Shown: positions 52,743 through 62,756, counted from the stretch's first letter. The stretch: DNA of 64,000 nucleotides from Pseudomonas sp. ACM7 (GCF_004136015.1 NZ_CP024866.1:5612065-5676064); one strand, 5' to 3'. Numbers and translations: made by a program. The notes: generated from the letters alone by a model not told the origin.

Positions 52743-54817
52743 TGGTCACGCTCGGCCGCCTGAAGCCGCGCGCAGGCGAGCAGTTCCAGGCGCCGGGCGG
52801 CGTCCGGGTCATCGAGCAAGGCTTCACTGACGCCGGGCAAGCGTCGGGACCAGTTGGGGTGCGTGTCGGTGGTGCCGGGCAAGTTGGCCTGCTGCTCGAT
52901 GCCCAAGGCATCTTCCAGCGGCAGCAACACCAGCGGCGCACGGGTATGACCGAGGAAACGTATTGCGGCGTCGAGCACCTGATCGGTTTCATGGGACTCT
53001 TCGCGAAAGTTCTGCGGGTCCTCGCTCAACACCCGACGCAGGCCTTCACGCTCGCGTTCACGGTGGTGACGCCATTCGATTTCACCCGGGGCGTCGACCA
53101 GGCCGAGTCGGGCGTTCCAGTCGATATCGCGGCCATGCCACCAGCCATTGAGCGTCGGCAGGTCATGGGTGCTGGTGGTCGCGAGGGCGTTGTCCGGCCA
53201 GTCGAGAATTGGTTTGAAGCGCGCGTTGTCCTGTTCGAACAACAGCACGCGCATGCCGAGGATCGAACGGGCGACGAGCTTTTCTCGCAGACCATCCGCT
53301 ACGGTGCCGAGGTCTTCACCGAGGACGATGGCCTGATGGCGATGGGACTCGAGGGTCAGCAAACGCAGCAGGTCGTCCACCGGGTAATAGAGGTAGGCGC
53401 CGTCGGCGGGTGACGCGCCATTGGGGATCACCCACAGTCGTTGCAGGCCCATGACGTGATCGATGCGCAGGCCACCGGCGTGGGCAAAATTGGCGCGGAG
53501 CATTTCGATGAAGGCCCGAAAGCCATTGCGCACCAGACCTTCGGGCGAGAACGCGGAAATCCCCCAGCCCTGACCGGTGCGGTTAAGGATGTCGGGCGGT
53601 GCGCCCACGGTCAGCGAGGCGAGCAATTCGTCCTGACGACTCCAGGCCTGACTGCCACCGCCATCGGCACCCACCGCCAGATCGGCGATCAGGCCAATGC
53701 TCATGCCGGCGCTGCGGGCGGCGGTTTGTGCGCGCTCCAGGCAGCGGGTGATCAGCCATTGGCAGAAGGCAAAGAAGCCGATGTGCCCGGCGTTCTCTTC
53801 GGCGAATTCGGCCAGGGCCGCGCTACGCGGGTTTTGCCATTGCTCGGGCCAATGCCGCCAGTCGAGGCTTTCACCCTTGGCGGCGCGGGCTTCTTGAATG
53901 GCTTCGAAGCGGCAGTGGTTTTCCAGGGCCTCGCCAGCGGCGTGGCGGAAACTGCTGAAGTCGGCATGCAACGGGTGTTCACCCTGGACAAAGCCTTCGT
54001 ACAACGCCTGCAACAGACGGTGTTTGGCTTCGGCCGCTACCGGCCAATCAACCAAGGGCAAGGCTTCAAGGTGCTTGAGTTCTGCCGCCAGGCCTGTGGA
54101 ATCAATCGCGGTCCGCAACGCTCGGTCACCCAGGATCGCGCCCGGTGCGGCGTACAGACTGTTGAGAAACAAACGGCTGGACGGCGAATACGGGCTGTAG
54201 CGCTGGGTATCGCTGCCGAACATGGCATGCAGCGGACTGATCGCCAACGCTTCGGCACCGCGTTCACCGGCTACACGGGCCAGGTCTTCCAGCGCCTGGG
54301 TATCGCCGAAACCGCCATCGCCCGGACGACGCAGCGAGTACAGCTGCACGCTCAGGCCCCAGGCGCGCGGGATCGGACTGTCGACGGCATCGCCGACGCT
54401 GTAGCAGCGCGTCGGTGCAACGGCCAAGGTAAATTCCTGCCCGTCGATGCTGACGTGTTGATAACCGACCGGGACCAGGCCGGGCAGCATCGCCTCGGCA
54501 TCCAGTTTCAGGTTGAGTCGCGAGCCATCTTCAAGGTGGATCTCGCACGGTGTTTCAGGCTCAAAGTAATGCGCCAGGCTGAGGCCAACACCGAAGTCGG
54601 CGGTCAGCAGCGGCGGCAGGTGTCGGGTCTGTTGCACCTGCTGCAGTTCAAGCAGGCTGGCGTCGATTTCCTGAGCGCTGCCGGCCGGGTGACCGAGTCC
54701 GATGAGGACGTTGCGTAACACTGATGGAGCGACTTTCTGTGGGCGGCCGTTGGCGTCGATCCAGTCGACAGCCAGGCCAGCTCGGCTGGCCAGTATTTCC
54801 AGTTGCGCATCGCTCAT
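52739..54817 (-). CDS. malQ: 4-alpha-glucanotransferase MalQ
   Basis: A 692-residue GH77 amylomaltase that moves glucan segments between acceptors. Characteristic motifs: WGLSVQLYSLRRPGDGGFGD, LAISPLHAMFGSDTQRYSPY, GGLRIDHVMGLQRLWVIP with the nucleophile Asp, and VLGEDLGTVADGLREKL with the acid/base Glu, then STHDLPTLNGWW. The start at 54817 overlaps the treZ stop as ATGA and has GGAGAG upstream; the frame is open 20 codons further. It would rework the short chains left by GlgX for use by TreY. Confidence 0.95.
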   Translation of the reverse strand: MSDAQLEILASRAGLAVDWIDANGRPQKVAPSVLRNVLIGLGHPAGSAQEIDASLLELQQVQQTRHLPPLLTADFGVGLSLAHYFEPETPCEIHLEDGSRLNLKLDAEAMLPGLVPVGYQHVSIDGQEFTLAVAPTRCYSVGDAVDSPIPRAWGLSVQLYSLRRPGDGGFGDTQALEDLARVAGERGAEALAISPLHAMFGSDTQRYSPYSPSSRLFLNSLYAAPGAILGDRALRTAIDSTGLAAELKHLEALPLVDWPVAAEAKHRLLQALYEGFVQGEHPLHADFSSFRHAAGEALENHCRFEAIQEARAAKGESLDWRHWPEQWQNPRSAALAEFAEENAGHIGFFAFCQWLITRCLERAQTAARSAGMSIGLIADLAVGADGGGSQAWSRQDELLASLTVGAPPDILNRTGQGWGISAFSPEGLVRNGFRAFIEMLRANFAHAGGLRIDHVMGLQRLWVIPNGASPADGAYLYYPVDDLLRLLTLESHRHQAIVLGEDLGTVADGLREKLVARSILGMRVLLFEQDNARFKPILDWPDNALATTSTHDLPTLNGWWHGRDIDWNARLGLVDAPGEIEWRHHREREREGLRRVLSEDPQNFREESHETDQVLDAAIRFLGHTRAPLVLLPLEDALGIEQQANLPGTTDTHPNWSRRLPGVSEALLDDPDAARRLELLACARLQAAERDQ

Positions 54818-56610
54818 TGGCGCTCTCCATCCGGGGTTAGCAAAGGGGCTGCGGCCGTGAGGCTGACTAGCGCGCAATACGGGGCAAGCGTGCCCTGATC
54901 CAACAGGCCGGCTGACTGTGGCGGGTATTCGAACAACAACGAAGCGTCGGCCTGTGGGGAGTGGACCACAGGTGTGTCGCTGAGGTTCAGGTCAATGCAC
55001 AGCAGGCTGCCATCGCCCAGTCGCCAGCGCGCCGTTACTGCGCCTGCGCCCAGCACGTCCGCGCCCAATGCTTGAGCACCGGGGAGGCGGGGAATGATCT
55101 GCTGATGGCGGACCTGCAACAGTTGGCGATACAGGTCGTGCATGGCGGATTGTCGGGTTGATGTCAGCTCGGGGCGTGAAGCCTCAAAGGTCTGGCGCGC
55201 GTTGGGGTCGGGAATCTGCTCGCGTTTGTGCGGATCAGCAAACGCGCTGAAGGCGGCAAACTCGTTACGTCGTCCCTCGCGGACCAGCTCCGCGAGTTCA
55301 CCGTGATGGCTGGTGAAGAACAGGAACGGTTGCTTGGCGGCGAACTCGTCACCCATGAACATCAGCGGGATCATCGGTGACAACAGCAGTAATGCCGTGG
55401 CTGCCTTCAGCGCGTCGGGGTTGGCCAGTTGATGCAATCGTTCGCCCAAGGCGCGGTTACCGATCTGGTCGTGGTTTTGCAGAAACAGCACGAAAGCACA
55501 GGGCGGCAAATGACCGCTGGGCTCGCCACGGGTTGTACCGTGACGGGTCACGTGGCCCTGAAACACAAAGCCCTGGCTCAGGCAGCGAGCCAGTTGCTCG
55601 GTGGGGTTTTGCGCATAGTCGGCGTAATAGGCGTCGGTTTCGCCGGTCAGCAGCACGTGCAAGGCATTGTGGCCGTCGTCGTTCCACTGCGCGTCGAAGC
55701 CTTCTTCGAGCAGGCTGGCCTGGTTGTGTTCGTTTTCAACGGTCAGCCACACATGCCTGGCCGGATCGGTTTGCTGGCGAACCTTTTGCGCCAGTTCCTG
55801 AAGAAAGTCTGGATCTTCGATGGCATGCACCGCGTCCAGGCGCAAGCCATCGAAGCGGTACTCCAGCAACCACATCAACGCATTATCGATGAAGAAGTCC
55901 CGCACCTCGCGCCGCCGGAAGTCGATGGCCGCACCCCAAGGCGTGTGCTTGTCTTCGCGGAAGAAGCCCTTGGCGTAGCGATGCAGGTAATTGCCGTCCG
56001 GGCCGAAATGGTTGTAGACCACGTCGAGAATCACCGCCAGGCCATGGCCGTGGGCGGTGTCGATCAGGTGTTTGAGTTGTTCGGGAGTGCCATAGGAGGC
56101 TTGGGGCGCGTAGGTCAGAACCCCGTCGTAACCCCAATTGCGATCACCGGGGAACTGCGCCAGCGGCATCAATTCGATCGCGCTGATGCCCAGCTCCACG
56201 AGGCGCGCCAGGTGCTGCTCGACTTCGCTGAAGCCGCCGAGCGCACCGACGTGTAATTCGTAGATCACCGCCTCATTCCACGGCCGCCCGAGCCAGGCGC
56301 TGTGTTGCCATTGATACGCAAGTGGATCGACCACCACGCTGTGGCGGTCGATATCACCGGCCTGCGCGCGGGAGGCCGGGTCGGGCACCTCCAGCTCGCC
56401 GTCGATGTTGTAGCGGTAACGCGTGCCGGCGGGGCAGCGGGTGTTGATCACGAACCAGCCATCCGCCTGAGGCAGGAGTGGCAAGGATTGTCCATCTTCC
56501 AGTTCGACACTGACGTAAAACGCATCTGGCGCCCACAAGGCAAAACGCGTGTGCTCTGCGTCCAGCATGATTGCGCCGTGGGGCCAGGTCTCAAGGGTCC
56601 GTAACGGCAT
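54814..56610 (-). CDS. treZ: Malto-oligosyltrehalose trehalohydrolase TreZ
   Basis: A 598-residue GH13 enzyme that releases trehalose from the chains modified by TreY. An N-terminal beta domain (about 1-95, FALWAPDAFYVSVELEDG) precedes the barrel. Nucleophile D259 is in FDGLRLDAVHAIEDP, acid/base E292 in VWLTVENEHNQAS, and FLQNHDQIGNRALGERL has the third Asp. It starts 13 bases after the glgA stop and overlaps malQ by four bases, so the operon is tightly packed. Confidence 0.96.
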   Translation of the reverse strand: MPLRTLETWPHGAIMLDAEHTRFALWAPDAFYVSVELEDGQSLPLLPQADGWFVINTRCPAGTRYRYNIDGELEVPDPASRAQAGDIDRHSVVVDPLAYQWQHSAWLGRPWNEAVIYELHVGALGGFSEVEQHLARLVELGISAIELMPLAQFPGDRNWGYDGVLTYAPQASYGTPEQLKHLIDTAHGHGLAVILDVVYNHFGPDGNYLHRYAKGFFREDKHTPWGAAIDFRRREVRDFFIDNALMWLLEYRFDGLRLDAVHAIEDPDFLQELAQKVRQQTDPARHVWLTVENEHNQASLLEEGFDAQWNDDGHNALHVLLTGETDAYYADYAQNPTEQLARCLSQGFVFQGHVTRHGTTRGEPSGHLPPCAFVLFLQNHDQIGNRALGERLHQLANPDALKAATALLLLSPMIPLMFMGDEFAAKQPFLFFTSHHGELAELVREGRRNEFAAFSAFADPHKREQIPDPNARQTFEASRPELTSTRQSAMHDLYRQLLQVRHQQIIPRLPGAQALGADVLGAGAVTARWRLGDGSLLCIDLNLSDTPVVHSPQADASLLFEYPPQSAGLLDQGTLAPYCALVSLTAAAPLLTPDGERQ

Positions 56611-56623
56611 CTTTGAAAACCTC

Positions 56624-58210
56624 TTAATGTTTGCCCGATTTACCCAGCGCCTTGGTCACCAGTTTTTCGTAGAGTTCGGCGTACGGTTCGACCGCCTTGC
56701 ACCAGTTGAAAGGCGCCGCCATGGCCCGGCAGCGCATGGCATTGAGCAGGTCGGGGAAGGCAAAAACCTTGAAGGCCCGGCTCAGGGCTTCCTGATAACT
56801 CTCGGCCGTGGATTCGTCGAACAGGAAACCGGTCACGCCGTTTTCAATGGTGTCGGCCAAACCCCCGGTGTTGCGTGCCACCGGCAACGAACCGAAGCGC
56901 TGGGCGTACATCTGGCTCAGCCCGCAAGGCTCGTAACGCGAAGGCATCAGCAGGAAATCACTGCCGGCGAACATGCGACGGGCGTCGGTTTCGTTGAAAC
57001 CGATGCGCACGCCGATCTGGCCTGGAAAGCGCAGGGCCAGTTCACGCATGGCTTGTTCTTCTTCCGGCTCGCCACGACCGATGATCGCGATCTGCCCGCC
57101 GGATTTGACGATGTACTCGGAGACAGCTTCGGTCAGGTCCAGGCCTTTCTGATAGACCAGTCGCGAAACCACAGCGAACAGTGGACCTTCGGACTCTTCC
57201 AGGCCGAACAGCTTACGCACGTGGGCGGCGTTGACCGCTTTGCCTTCCCAGTCGCCGATGCTGAAGGGGCAGAACAGGTGCGGGTCGGTGGCGGCGTCCC
57301 AGCTTTCATCGATGCCATTGGGAATACCACTGAGCAGACCTTGCTGGGTCTTGGCGGCGAGAAAACCGTCGAGACCACAGCCGAAGGCCGGGGTGGTGAT
57401 TTCCTGGGCATAGGTGGCGCTGACGGTGGTGATGTGGCTCGAATAAGCCATGCCAGCCTTGAGGAACGACATCTTGCCGTAGAACTCCATGCCTTCCTGT
57501 TGCAAGGCATGCATGGGAATACCCAGTTCCGGGCACGAGCCAAGACTGGTCACGCCCTGGTAGGCGAGGTTATGAATGGTGAACAGCGTCGGGGTGCGCT
57601 GTCCACGCCAGTGCATGTAAGCGGGTGCCAGACCGGCAGGCCAGTCATGGGCGTGCACCAGGTCCGGGCACCAGTGAATTTGTGCAAGGTTGGCGGCGAT
57701 ATCGGCGGCCGCCAGACCCAGGCGGGCGAAACGAATGTGGTTGTCCGGCCAGTCGCGGCCGTTGTTGGCACCGTAAGGCGAACCTTCGCGCTCGTAGAGT
57801 TCGGGGCAGATCAACACGTAAATAACCAGACCGTCGGGCATGTCCATGCGCCCGATCTTGCAGGGGGGCAATGCGGCGTGACCACCGAGCTCACCAATGA
57901 TATGAATCGGGTTTTCGCTGTTCAGCACTTGCGGGTAACCGGGGATCAACACGCGCACATCGTGCAAGTGAGCCATGGCTCGCGGCAGTGCTGCGGAAAC
58001 GTCGCCCAGACCACCGGTTTTCACCAGATCGGCGATCTCCGAGGTGACGAACAGCACTTTCTTCTTGTTGGGGTTCTGACTGGCCACCGGTGTCAGCGTC
58101 TTGGTGCCTGGGACGCTGACCGATTGGTGACTTGGCGCGCTCACAGTGCTCGTTTCGCCGACCTGCTGATGAGCACGTTCTCCCTGAATATCTAAAGCCG
58201 CACTGATCAT
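56624..58210 (-). CDS. glgA: Glycogen synthase GlgA
   Basis: A 528-residue GT5 glycosyltransferase with two Rossmann domains. The nucleotide-sugar loop is KTGGLGDV at 64-71; the C-terminal domain has VVSRLVYQKGLDL and RYEPCGLSQMYAQRFGSLP with the retaining-GT Glu. About 50 extra residues (Ser/Thr/Pro/Gln-rich) precede the fold compared with E. coli GlgA, in which KTGGL lies near residue 15. ATG 58210 has GGGAGA upstream; the longer open frame lacks support. First gene of the minus-strand glucan operon. No glgC lies in the window, so its ADP- or UDP-glucose must come from elsewhere. Confidence 0.94.
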   Translation of the reverse strand: MISAALDIQGERAHQQVGETSTVSAPSHQSVSVPGTKTLTPVASQNPNKKKVLFVTSEIADLVKTGGLGDVSAALPRAMAHLHDVRVLIPGYPQVLNSENPIHIIGELGGHAALPPCKIGRMDMPDGLVIYVLICPELYEREGSPYGANNGRDWPDNHIRFARLGLAAADIAANLAQIHWCPDLVHAHDWPAGLAPAYMHWRGQRTPTLFTIHNLAYQGVTSLGSCPELGIPMHALQQEGMEFYGKMSFLKAGMAYSSHITTVSATYAQEITTPAFGCGLDGFLAAKTQQGLLSGIPNGIDESWDAATDPHLFCPFSIGDWEGKAVNAAHVRKLFGLEESEGPLFAVVSRLVYQKGLDLTEAVSEYIVKSGGQIAIIGRGEPEEEQAMRELALRFPGQIGVRIGFNETDARRMFAGSDFLLMPSRYEPCGLSQMYAQRFGSLPVARNTGGLADTIENGVTGFLFDESTAESYQEALSRAFKVFAFPDLLNAMRCRAMAAPFNWCKAVEPYAELYEKLVTKALGKSGKH

Positions 58211-58771
58211 ATGAATCTCCCGTGTTGTTGATCTAATTCTTAGGTCTGGCACAAACGGTGTTTCGTGGCCAATTCCTGTGGCCGGGCGCAAACGCGCTAC
58301 GCATCGGTGAGCAAGCGCTGCCAATACGATGAAGCAGAATGGCTATAGAGATCGTTGCAAGGATTGCACCAGTCGCACCGCACCTCCCTTTAACCTGACA
58401 CGTCACGACCGGCAAAAGTTTCGACTTTCTTTCCGCTTTGTGACCGGGCGGTTTCGCCCCGCGGAACTGAGTCTAGGCCAGAACTTAGAGCGGGGGAGAC
58501 CAGATGGCAAAATTGTTCGACAATCGGTTTAAGAGGTACGGACGTACCGCTTCGAGGGAGCAACGCACCGACGAAGGGCATGTTTTTTTACCGTTTTGCC
58601 TCAAAAAAAAGTCGAGATGTCACATGAATGTGCGAAGCGCGGCAAGGCTCGCGCACCGTTGTGGTGCGCAGCGGCCAGTCCCGTCTTTGGCCGAACCGCT
58701 GCCTTACGGTGCGCCTTGATGCCTTGTTATAGTCCGGGCCTCATTTTCTGCCCGGTAAAAGGATCACTGCC
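58211..58771. other. Divergent gap upstream of glgA
   Basis: 561 bases with no supported gene. A weak AlgU-like promoter reading toward glgA (GAAACTT at 58422-58416 with TCAGG 17 bases on, at 58398-58394) would leave a 180-base leader. A GCGCACC-GTTGT-GGTGCGC hairpin lies at about 58650-58668, and a GGTACGGACGTACC palindrome near 58534. The A-run at 58605-58612 is not next to a stem. Confidence 0.45.
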
Positions 58772-59584
58772 ATGTCTCAGTACACTGCGTTCACCGTCGA
58801 ACTGGCCGATAAAATCGCCCATGTGCAGATCAACCGGCCGGAAAAGATCAATTCGATGAATGCCGCGTTCTGGAGCGAGATCATCGAGATTTTCCAGTGG
58901 GTCGACGACACCGACGAAGTCCGGGTGGTGGTGCTCAGTGGTGCGGGCAAGCATTTTTCTTCTGGCATCGACCTGATGATGCTGGCCGGCGTGGCCAATG
59001 AACTGGGCAAGGACGTGGGGCGCAACGCGCGCCTGCTGCGCCGCAAGATCCTCGCCCTGCAAGCGTCTTTCAATGCCGTCGACAATTGCCGCAAGCCGGT
59101 ACTGGCGGCGGTTCAGGGTTATTGCCTGGGCGGCGCCATTGATTTGATTTCGGCCTGCGACATGCGTTACGCCGCCGAAGACGCGCAATTCTCGATCAAG
59201 GAAATCGACATAGGCATGGCCGCCGACGTTGGCACTTTGCAACGCTTGCCGCGGATCATCGGTGACGGCATGCTGCGTGAACTGGCTTACACTGGTCGCA
59301 CGTTCGGTGCCGAAGAAGCGCGTGGCATGGGCCTGGTCAATCGCGTTTACAGCGACACCGCCAGCCTGCTCGACGGTGTCATGGGTATTGCTCGCGAGAT
59401 CGCCAGCAAGTCGCCGATTGCGATCGCCGGCACCAAAGAGATGATCAGCTACATGCGCGACCATCGCATCGACGACGGCCTCGAATACGTCGCCACCTGG
59501 AACGCTGCCATGCTGCAATCCACCGATCTGCGCGTGGCCATGGCCGCCCATATGAGCAAACAGAAACCCGAATTTCTGGATTGA
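58772..59584 (+). CDS. Enoyl-CoA hydratase/isomerase family, dienoyl-CoA isomerase-like
   Basis: A 270-residue crotonase. The oxyanion-hole regions are SGAGKHFSSGIDLMML and AVQGYCLGGAIDLISACDMR. The segment FSIKEIDIGMAADVGTLQRL matches the delta(3,5)-delta(2,4)-dienoyl-CoA isomerase (ECH1) signature, with its Glu and Asp catalytic pair. It probably isomerises dienoyl-CoA intermediates of unsaturated fatty acids. AAAAGGA precedes the ATG. nudC starts seven bases after its stop, so the two are cotranscribed, although their roles seem unrelated. Confidence 0.9.
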   Translation: MSQYTAFTVELADKIAHVQINRPEKINSMNAAFWSEIIEIFQWVDDTDEVRVVVLSGAGKHFSSGIDLMMLAGVANELGKDVGRNARLLRRKILALQASFNAVDNCRKPVLAAVQGYCLGGAIDLISACDMRYAAEDAQFSIKEIDIGMAADVGTLQRLPRIIGDGMLRELAYTGRTFGAEEARGMGLVNRVYSDTASLLDGVMGIAREIASKSPIAIAGTKEMISYMRDHRIDDGLEYVATWNAAMLQSTDLRVAMAAHMSKQKPEFLD

Positions 59585-59590
59585 TTAAAA

Positions 59591-60421
59591 ATGACTTCAC
59601 GCTGGACCACCGCAGTACTGGACACCGATCAAGCCGGCGGCTGGGCCGTGGCGCGCAGCCCCGAAGGCTTTCTGTTCGATGACAATGGCGCGCTGTTTTC
59701 GCGCGAATGGCTCAAGCGCCAGGACCTGTCGATCCTCGCTGAACATGGCATCGGTCACCTGGACGGCGAACCGGTCTATTTGCTGGAGCTGCGCAGTCAC
59801 AGCGACGTGCCGGGCTGCAACTGGAAAGGCCTGCGGGCGTTCATGCTCGAAGGCGACCATACGGTCTACAAGGTGCTCGGTTATGCCGCGCAGATTGGCA
59901 CTTGGTACCGCGAACATCGCTTTTGTGGCAACTGTGGTCAGGCGGCGACGCAAGTCCCGCGTGAGCGGGCGATGTACTGCGAGCCGTGTGATTTGCGCTA
60001 TTACCCACGAATTTCGCCGAGCATGATCGTGCTGGTGACCCGTGGCGATGAAGTCCTGCTGGCCCGTTCGCCACGTTTTGTCACCGGGGTTTACAGCACG
60101 TTGGCGGGGTTTGCCGAACCGGGCGAATCGGCCGAAGACTGTCTGATTCGCGAAGTCCGCGAAGAAGTGCAGATCGAGGTCAAGAACATCCAGTACATGG
60201 GCAGCCAGTGCTGGCCGTTCCCGCATTCGATGATGCTGGGTTTCCATGCCGAATACGCCGGCGGCGAAATCGTGTGTCAGGAAGACGAGATCGAAGACGC
60301 CCAGTGGTTCAACGTCCACGAGCTGCCGCCGTTGCCGGCGTCACGCTCGATTGCCCGTTACCTGATCGACGTCTATGTGGCGCGGCGCTTAGGCCACGCT
60401 GAACCAGTGTTGCCAGGCTAA
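59591..60421 (+). CDS. nudC: NAD(+)/NADH diphosphatase NudC (Nudix)
   Basis: A 276-residue Nudix hydrolase that cleaves NAD(H) to NMN(H) and AMP and decaps NAD-capped RNA. The zinc-ribbon cysteines are in FCGNCGQ and [11 protein letters not shown], the Nudix box reads [20 protein letters not shown], and the NudC signature follows as [14 protein letters not shown]. The usual motif is SQPWPFPxS, so Pro is replaced by Cys here. The gene end overlaps the convergent TSUP gene by 33 bases. Confidence 0.95.
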   Translation: MTSRWTTAVLDTDQAGGWAVARSPEGFLFDDNGALFSREWLKRQDLSILAEHGIGHLDGEPVYLLELRSHSDVPGCNWKGLRAFMLEGDHTVYKVLGYAAQIGTWYREHRFCGNCGQAATQVPRERAMYCEPCDLRYYPRISPSMIVLVTRGDEVLLARSPRFVTGVYSTLAGFAEPGESAEDCLIREVREEVQIEVKNIQYMGSQCWPFPHSMMLGFHAEYAGGEIVCQEDEIEDAQWFNVHELPPLPASRSIARYLIDVYVARRLGHAEPVLPG

Positions 60422-61168
60422 CCGCACGGTCAAGCCCAGCACCACGGTGATGAACACCGGGCGAATGAACTTCGCACCGCCGCTGATGGCGGTGCGAGCT
60501 CCGAAGAACGCCCCGACCATCACCGACAGGCCCATGCTCAGGCCGATGATCCAGTCCACCTGCCCGGAAAATACGAACACCGACAGTGCGGCAATGTTGC
60601 TGACGAAGTTCATGCTGCGCGCCACGCCGCTGGCCTTCACCAGATCGATGGGGTACATCAGCATCGTGCTGACGGTCCAGAACGCACCCGTGCCGGGACC
60701 GGCCACGCCGTCGTAGAACCCGAGGCCGAAGCCTTGGGTCGATTGCCACTTTTTCTTGATCGGTGCGTCGCTGTCCAGCGGCGCTTTCGGCGTGCCGCCA
60801 AACAACAGATAGACGCCGCAGCCAAAAACGATCACCGGGAGCATCTTGTTCAGCCATTCCGCGGGCAGGTAGTGAGCGACCACAGCACCGGTCAGCGCGC
60901 CCACCAACGTGCCGACAATCGCGTGCATCCACTGCCTGGGATGGAACAGCTTGCGTCGGTAGAAGGTGAAACTGGCGGTGGCCGAGCCAAACGTCGAACT
61001 GAGTTTGTTGGTGCCCAGCACCAGGTGTGGCGGTAGGCCTGCGGTCAGCAGCGCCGGGGTGGTCAACAGACCGCCGCCGCCGGCAATGGCGTCGATGAAA
61101 CCGGCAATGAAAGCGACGAGGGCCAGAATGGCCAGGGTGGTGAGGTCAACACTGAGTTCGAAAGGCAT
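60389..61168 (-). CDS. TSUP (TauE/SafE) family membrane permease
   Basis: A 259-residue inner-membrane protein with seven to eight helices. The duplicated family motif is visible: [20 protein letters not shown] near the N terminus and [20 protein letters not shown] in the second half, with [16 protein letters not shown] between. TSUP members export sulfite, organosulfonates or similar anions. Nearby sfnB/sfnG make a sulfur substrate possible, but they are separate units. The last 33 bases overlap nudC on the other strand. Confidence 0.9.
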   Translation of the reverse strand: MPFELSVDLTTLAILALVAFIAGFIDAIAGGGGLLTTPALLTAGLPPHLVLGTNKLSSTFGSATASFTFYRRKLFHPRQWMHAIVGTLVGALTGAVVAHYLPAEWLNKMLPVIVFGCGVYLLFGGTPKAPLDSDAPIKKKWQSTQGFGLGFYDGVAGPGTGAFWTVSTMLMYPIDLVKASGVARSMNFVSNIAALSVFVFSGQVDWIIGLSMGLSVMVGAFFGARTAISGGAKFIRPVFITVVLGLTVRLAWQHWFSVA

Positions 61169-61262
61169 GGAATCGGCTTATTCGGCGGGGTGCAGGACAG
61201 GGCTGCGGGGAAGGGCCGATATCTTACCTATATCCAACTTCTGCGGCGACCGTTCCGGCCCT

Positions 61263-61338
61263 ATCGCGAGCAAGCTCGCTCCCACAGGAGATCTACGGTG
61301 TGGCATAGATCAAATGTGGGAGCGAGCTTGCTCGCGAT
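61263..61338. repeat. REPIN, fluorescens class
   Basis: ATCGCGAGCAAGCTCGCTCC then CACA, facing TGTGGGAGCGAGCTTGCTCG then CGAT. It lies between the TSUP start and the sfnB stop. Confidence 0.92.
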
Positions 61339-61359
61339 GGCGTCATCCCTGACGACACA

Positions 61360-62598
61360 TCACTTGTGCTGTGGCCCATTCCCGATCTGCCACACAAACG
61401 GCGGCTCGGTCCCGTTGATCGCCCAATCCCCGACAATCCGCGCCTTGTAGATCACCGGATTGTGCGACGACACCGTCCGCGCATTGCGCCAGTGCCGGTC
61501 CAGCGATTTACCCACCCGAGTATCCGATGCCCCCAGTGCATTGAACAGCTCTGTGGTCGCTCGCTGGATCAGCTCCGACACCACCACCTGCGCCTTGGCC
61601 GATTCGATTTCCGCCGCGACATTCGCTGCCTGTTCCAAGGCTTCATCACCCGAGAAACGCGCCACATAAGCCCGCTGCGCTGGTTGCGCGGCCCTCAGAG
61701 CACTGGCCTCGGCCGCATACACCAGTGCCGCAATCTCACCGACCACCTGCTGCACCTGCGAATCCTGACTGACGTGCTGCGCATTGCCATGACTGTAGAT
61801 GCGTTTGCGTCCGCGTACTTGGTGAGCCACATCGCGCAACGCCGCACGACCGATCCCGGCCAGTGTCGCCAGCAGCACCAACTGATAAAACGCAGTCTGG
61901 TATTTGAAGCGGGTGGCGAAGTCGATGATGTTCTCGGCCTCCACGTCGGCATCGATAAACCGTGAAGTACCACTGCCGGTAGTGCGTTGGCCGAAACCGT
62001 CCCAGTCGTCGCTCTGCACGATGCCCGGCTGACGGGTCCGGACCGCGGCAATCACGTCGCCGCCGGTGTCGCTGCGTTGCGCGTACACGTCGATCCAGTC
62101 GGAAAACAGGCTACCGGTGCTGTAGAACTTCTCGCCGTTGAGCCGCCACTGATCGCCGTGCGGTGAGACTTTGGTGATGACATCGCCAATGGCGACGCTG
62201 CCGATTTCGGTCCAGGCATTGCCGGCGATGTCACCGTCGACGAAGCGCTTGAACCACAGATCCCGGCCCGGCCCAGGTGGCGAGTTCAAGCGATCCTCGG
62301 CAAAGGCGAAGTGCCCGCGCAAGGCCTGAGGCACGTTGGAATCGGCTTCGGCCAATTCGATCAGCAGCTCAAACAGTTGTGGCAGGGAGGCGCCGCCGCC
62401 GCCGTATTCAACCGGCACCCGTACGGCGCCGAAACCGGCGTCCTTGAGCCACTGAATCGGCTCGTAAGGAAGGGTGCGGGACTGTTCGCGCTCAACGGCA
62501 CCGGCGGCGATGCGTTGGAAGATCGGCCGGAACCTTGCGGCCAGCGCCTCGTAGTCGGTGCCAATGGACAGCGGATTGATTACCTGGTGTTCGGTCAT
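61360..62598 (-). CDS. sfnB: SfnB family sulfur-acquisition flavin oxidoreductase
   Basis: A 412-residue acyl-CoA dehydrogenase-like flavoprotein of the SfnB/DszC group. Family features: LKDAGFGAVRVPVEYGGGGA, NAWTEIGSVAIGDVITKV, GEKFYSTGSLFSDWIDVYAQ, and the C-terminal LGASDTRVGKSLDRHWRNAR with the active-site region HNPVIYKARIVGDWAING. Such enzymes support use of organic sulfur, such as dimethyl sulfone, during sulfate limitation. ATG 62598 has AAGGAG upstream; the frame is open 61 codons further through the regulatory region. Divergent from sfnG, with a candidate sigma-54 promoter 42 bases upstream. Confidence 0.93.
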   Translation of the reverse strand: MTEHQVINPLSIGTDYEALAARFRPIFQRIAAGAVEREQSRTLPYEPIQWLKDAGFGAVRVPVEYGGGGASLPQLFELLIELAEADSNVPQALRGHFAFAEDRLNSPPGPGRDLWFKRFVDGDIAGNAWTEIGSVAIGDVITKVSPHGDQWRLNGEKFYSTGSLFSDWIDVYAQRSDTGGDVIAAVRTRQPGIVQSDDWDGFGQRTTGSGTSRFIDADVEAENIIDFATRFKYQTAFYQLVLLATLAGIGRAALRDVAHQVRGRKRIYSHGNAQHVSQDSQVQQVVGEIAALVYAAEASALRAAQPAQRAYVARFSGDEALEQAANVAAEIESAKAQVVVSELIQRATTELFNALGASDTRVGKSLDRHWRNARTVSSHNPVIYKARIVGDWAINGTEPPFVWQIGNGPQHK

Positions 62599-62637
62599 GG
62601 GACGGCTCCTTGATTCGGCAGTGAGTGCCAAGGGGGA

Positions 62638-62654
62638 TTGCACGGTCCATGCCG
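62638..62654 (-). promoter_or_regulatory. Candidate sigma-54 promoter for sfnB
   Basis: Read on the minus strand, CGGCATGGACCGTGCA keeps the invariant GG and GC of the -24/-12 elements twelve bases apart (consensus TGGCAC-N5-TTGC). The GC is 42 bases from the sfnB start. Mismatches at three less conserved positions make it weaker than the sfnG site. Confidence 0.5.
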
Positions 62655-62699
62655 AATTCAAAGGCCTGTCATTACGGGCTTGCACGGGTTTGCCCCGAC

Positions 62700-62726
62700 T
62701 GCAACTGTTGCAGCGCCAACAGTGCA
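62700..62726. promoter_or_regulatory. Palindromic enhancer-like site between sfnB and sfnG
   Basis: TGCAACTGTTG, then CAGCGC, then CAACAGTGCA form an almost perfect inverted repeat (CTGTTG at 62705-62710, CAACAG at 62717-62722). Its centre is about 120 bases from the sfnG -24 element and 60 from the sfnB one, the range used by sigma-54 activators. SfnR is the known activator of sfn genes; whether this is its site is inference. Confidence 0.5.
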
Positions 62727-62756
62727 TCAGCAAATTGCCCCAGACACACCCGGATC

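Noticed and set aside
58504..58719. 71-codon plus-strand frame in the glgA upstream gap
   Set aside because: Lys/Arg-rich translation crossing an A-run and a hairpin, with no ribosome site; unlikely to be a gene.
62615..62632. TGGCACTCACTGCC on the minus strand as the sfnB sigma-54 promoter
   Set aside because: The GG and GC elements are about two bases too close together, and the site would leave almost no leader. The site at 62638-62654 has correct spacing.
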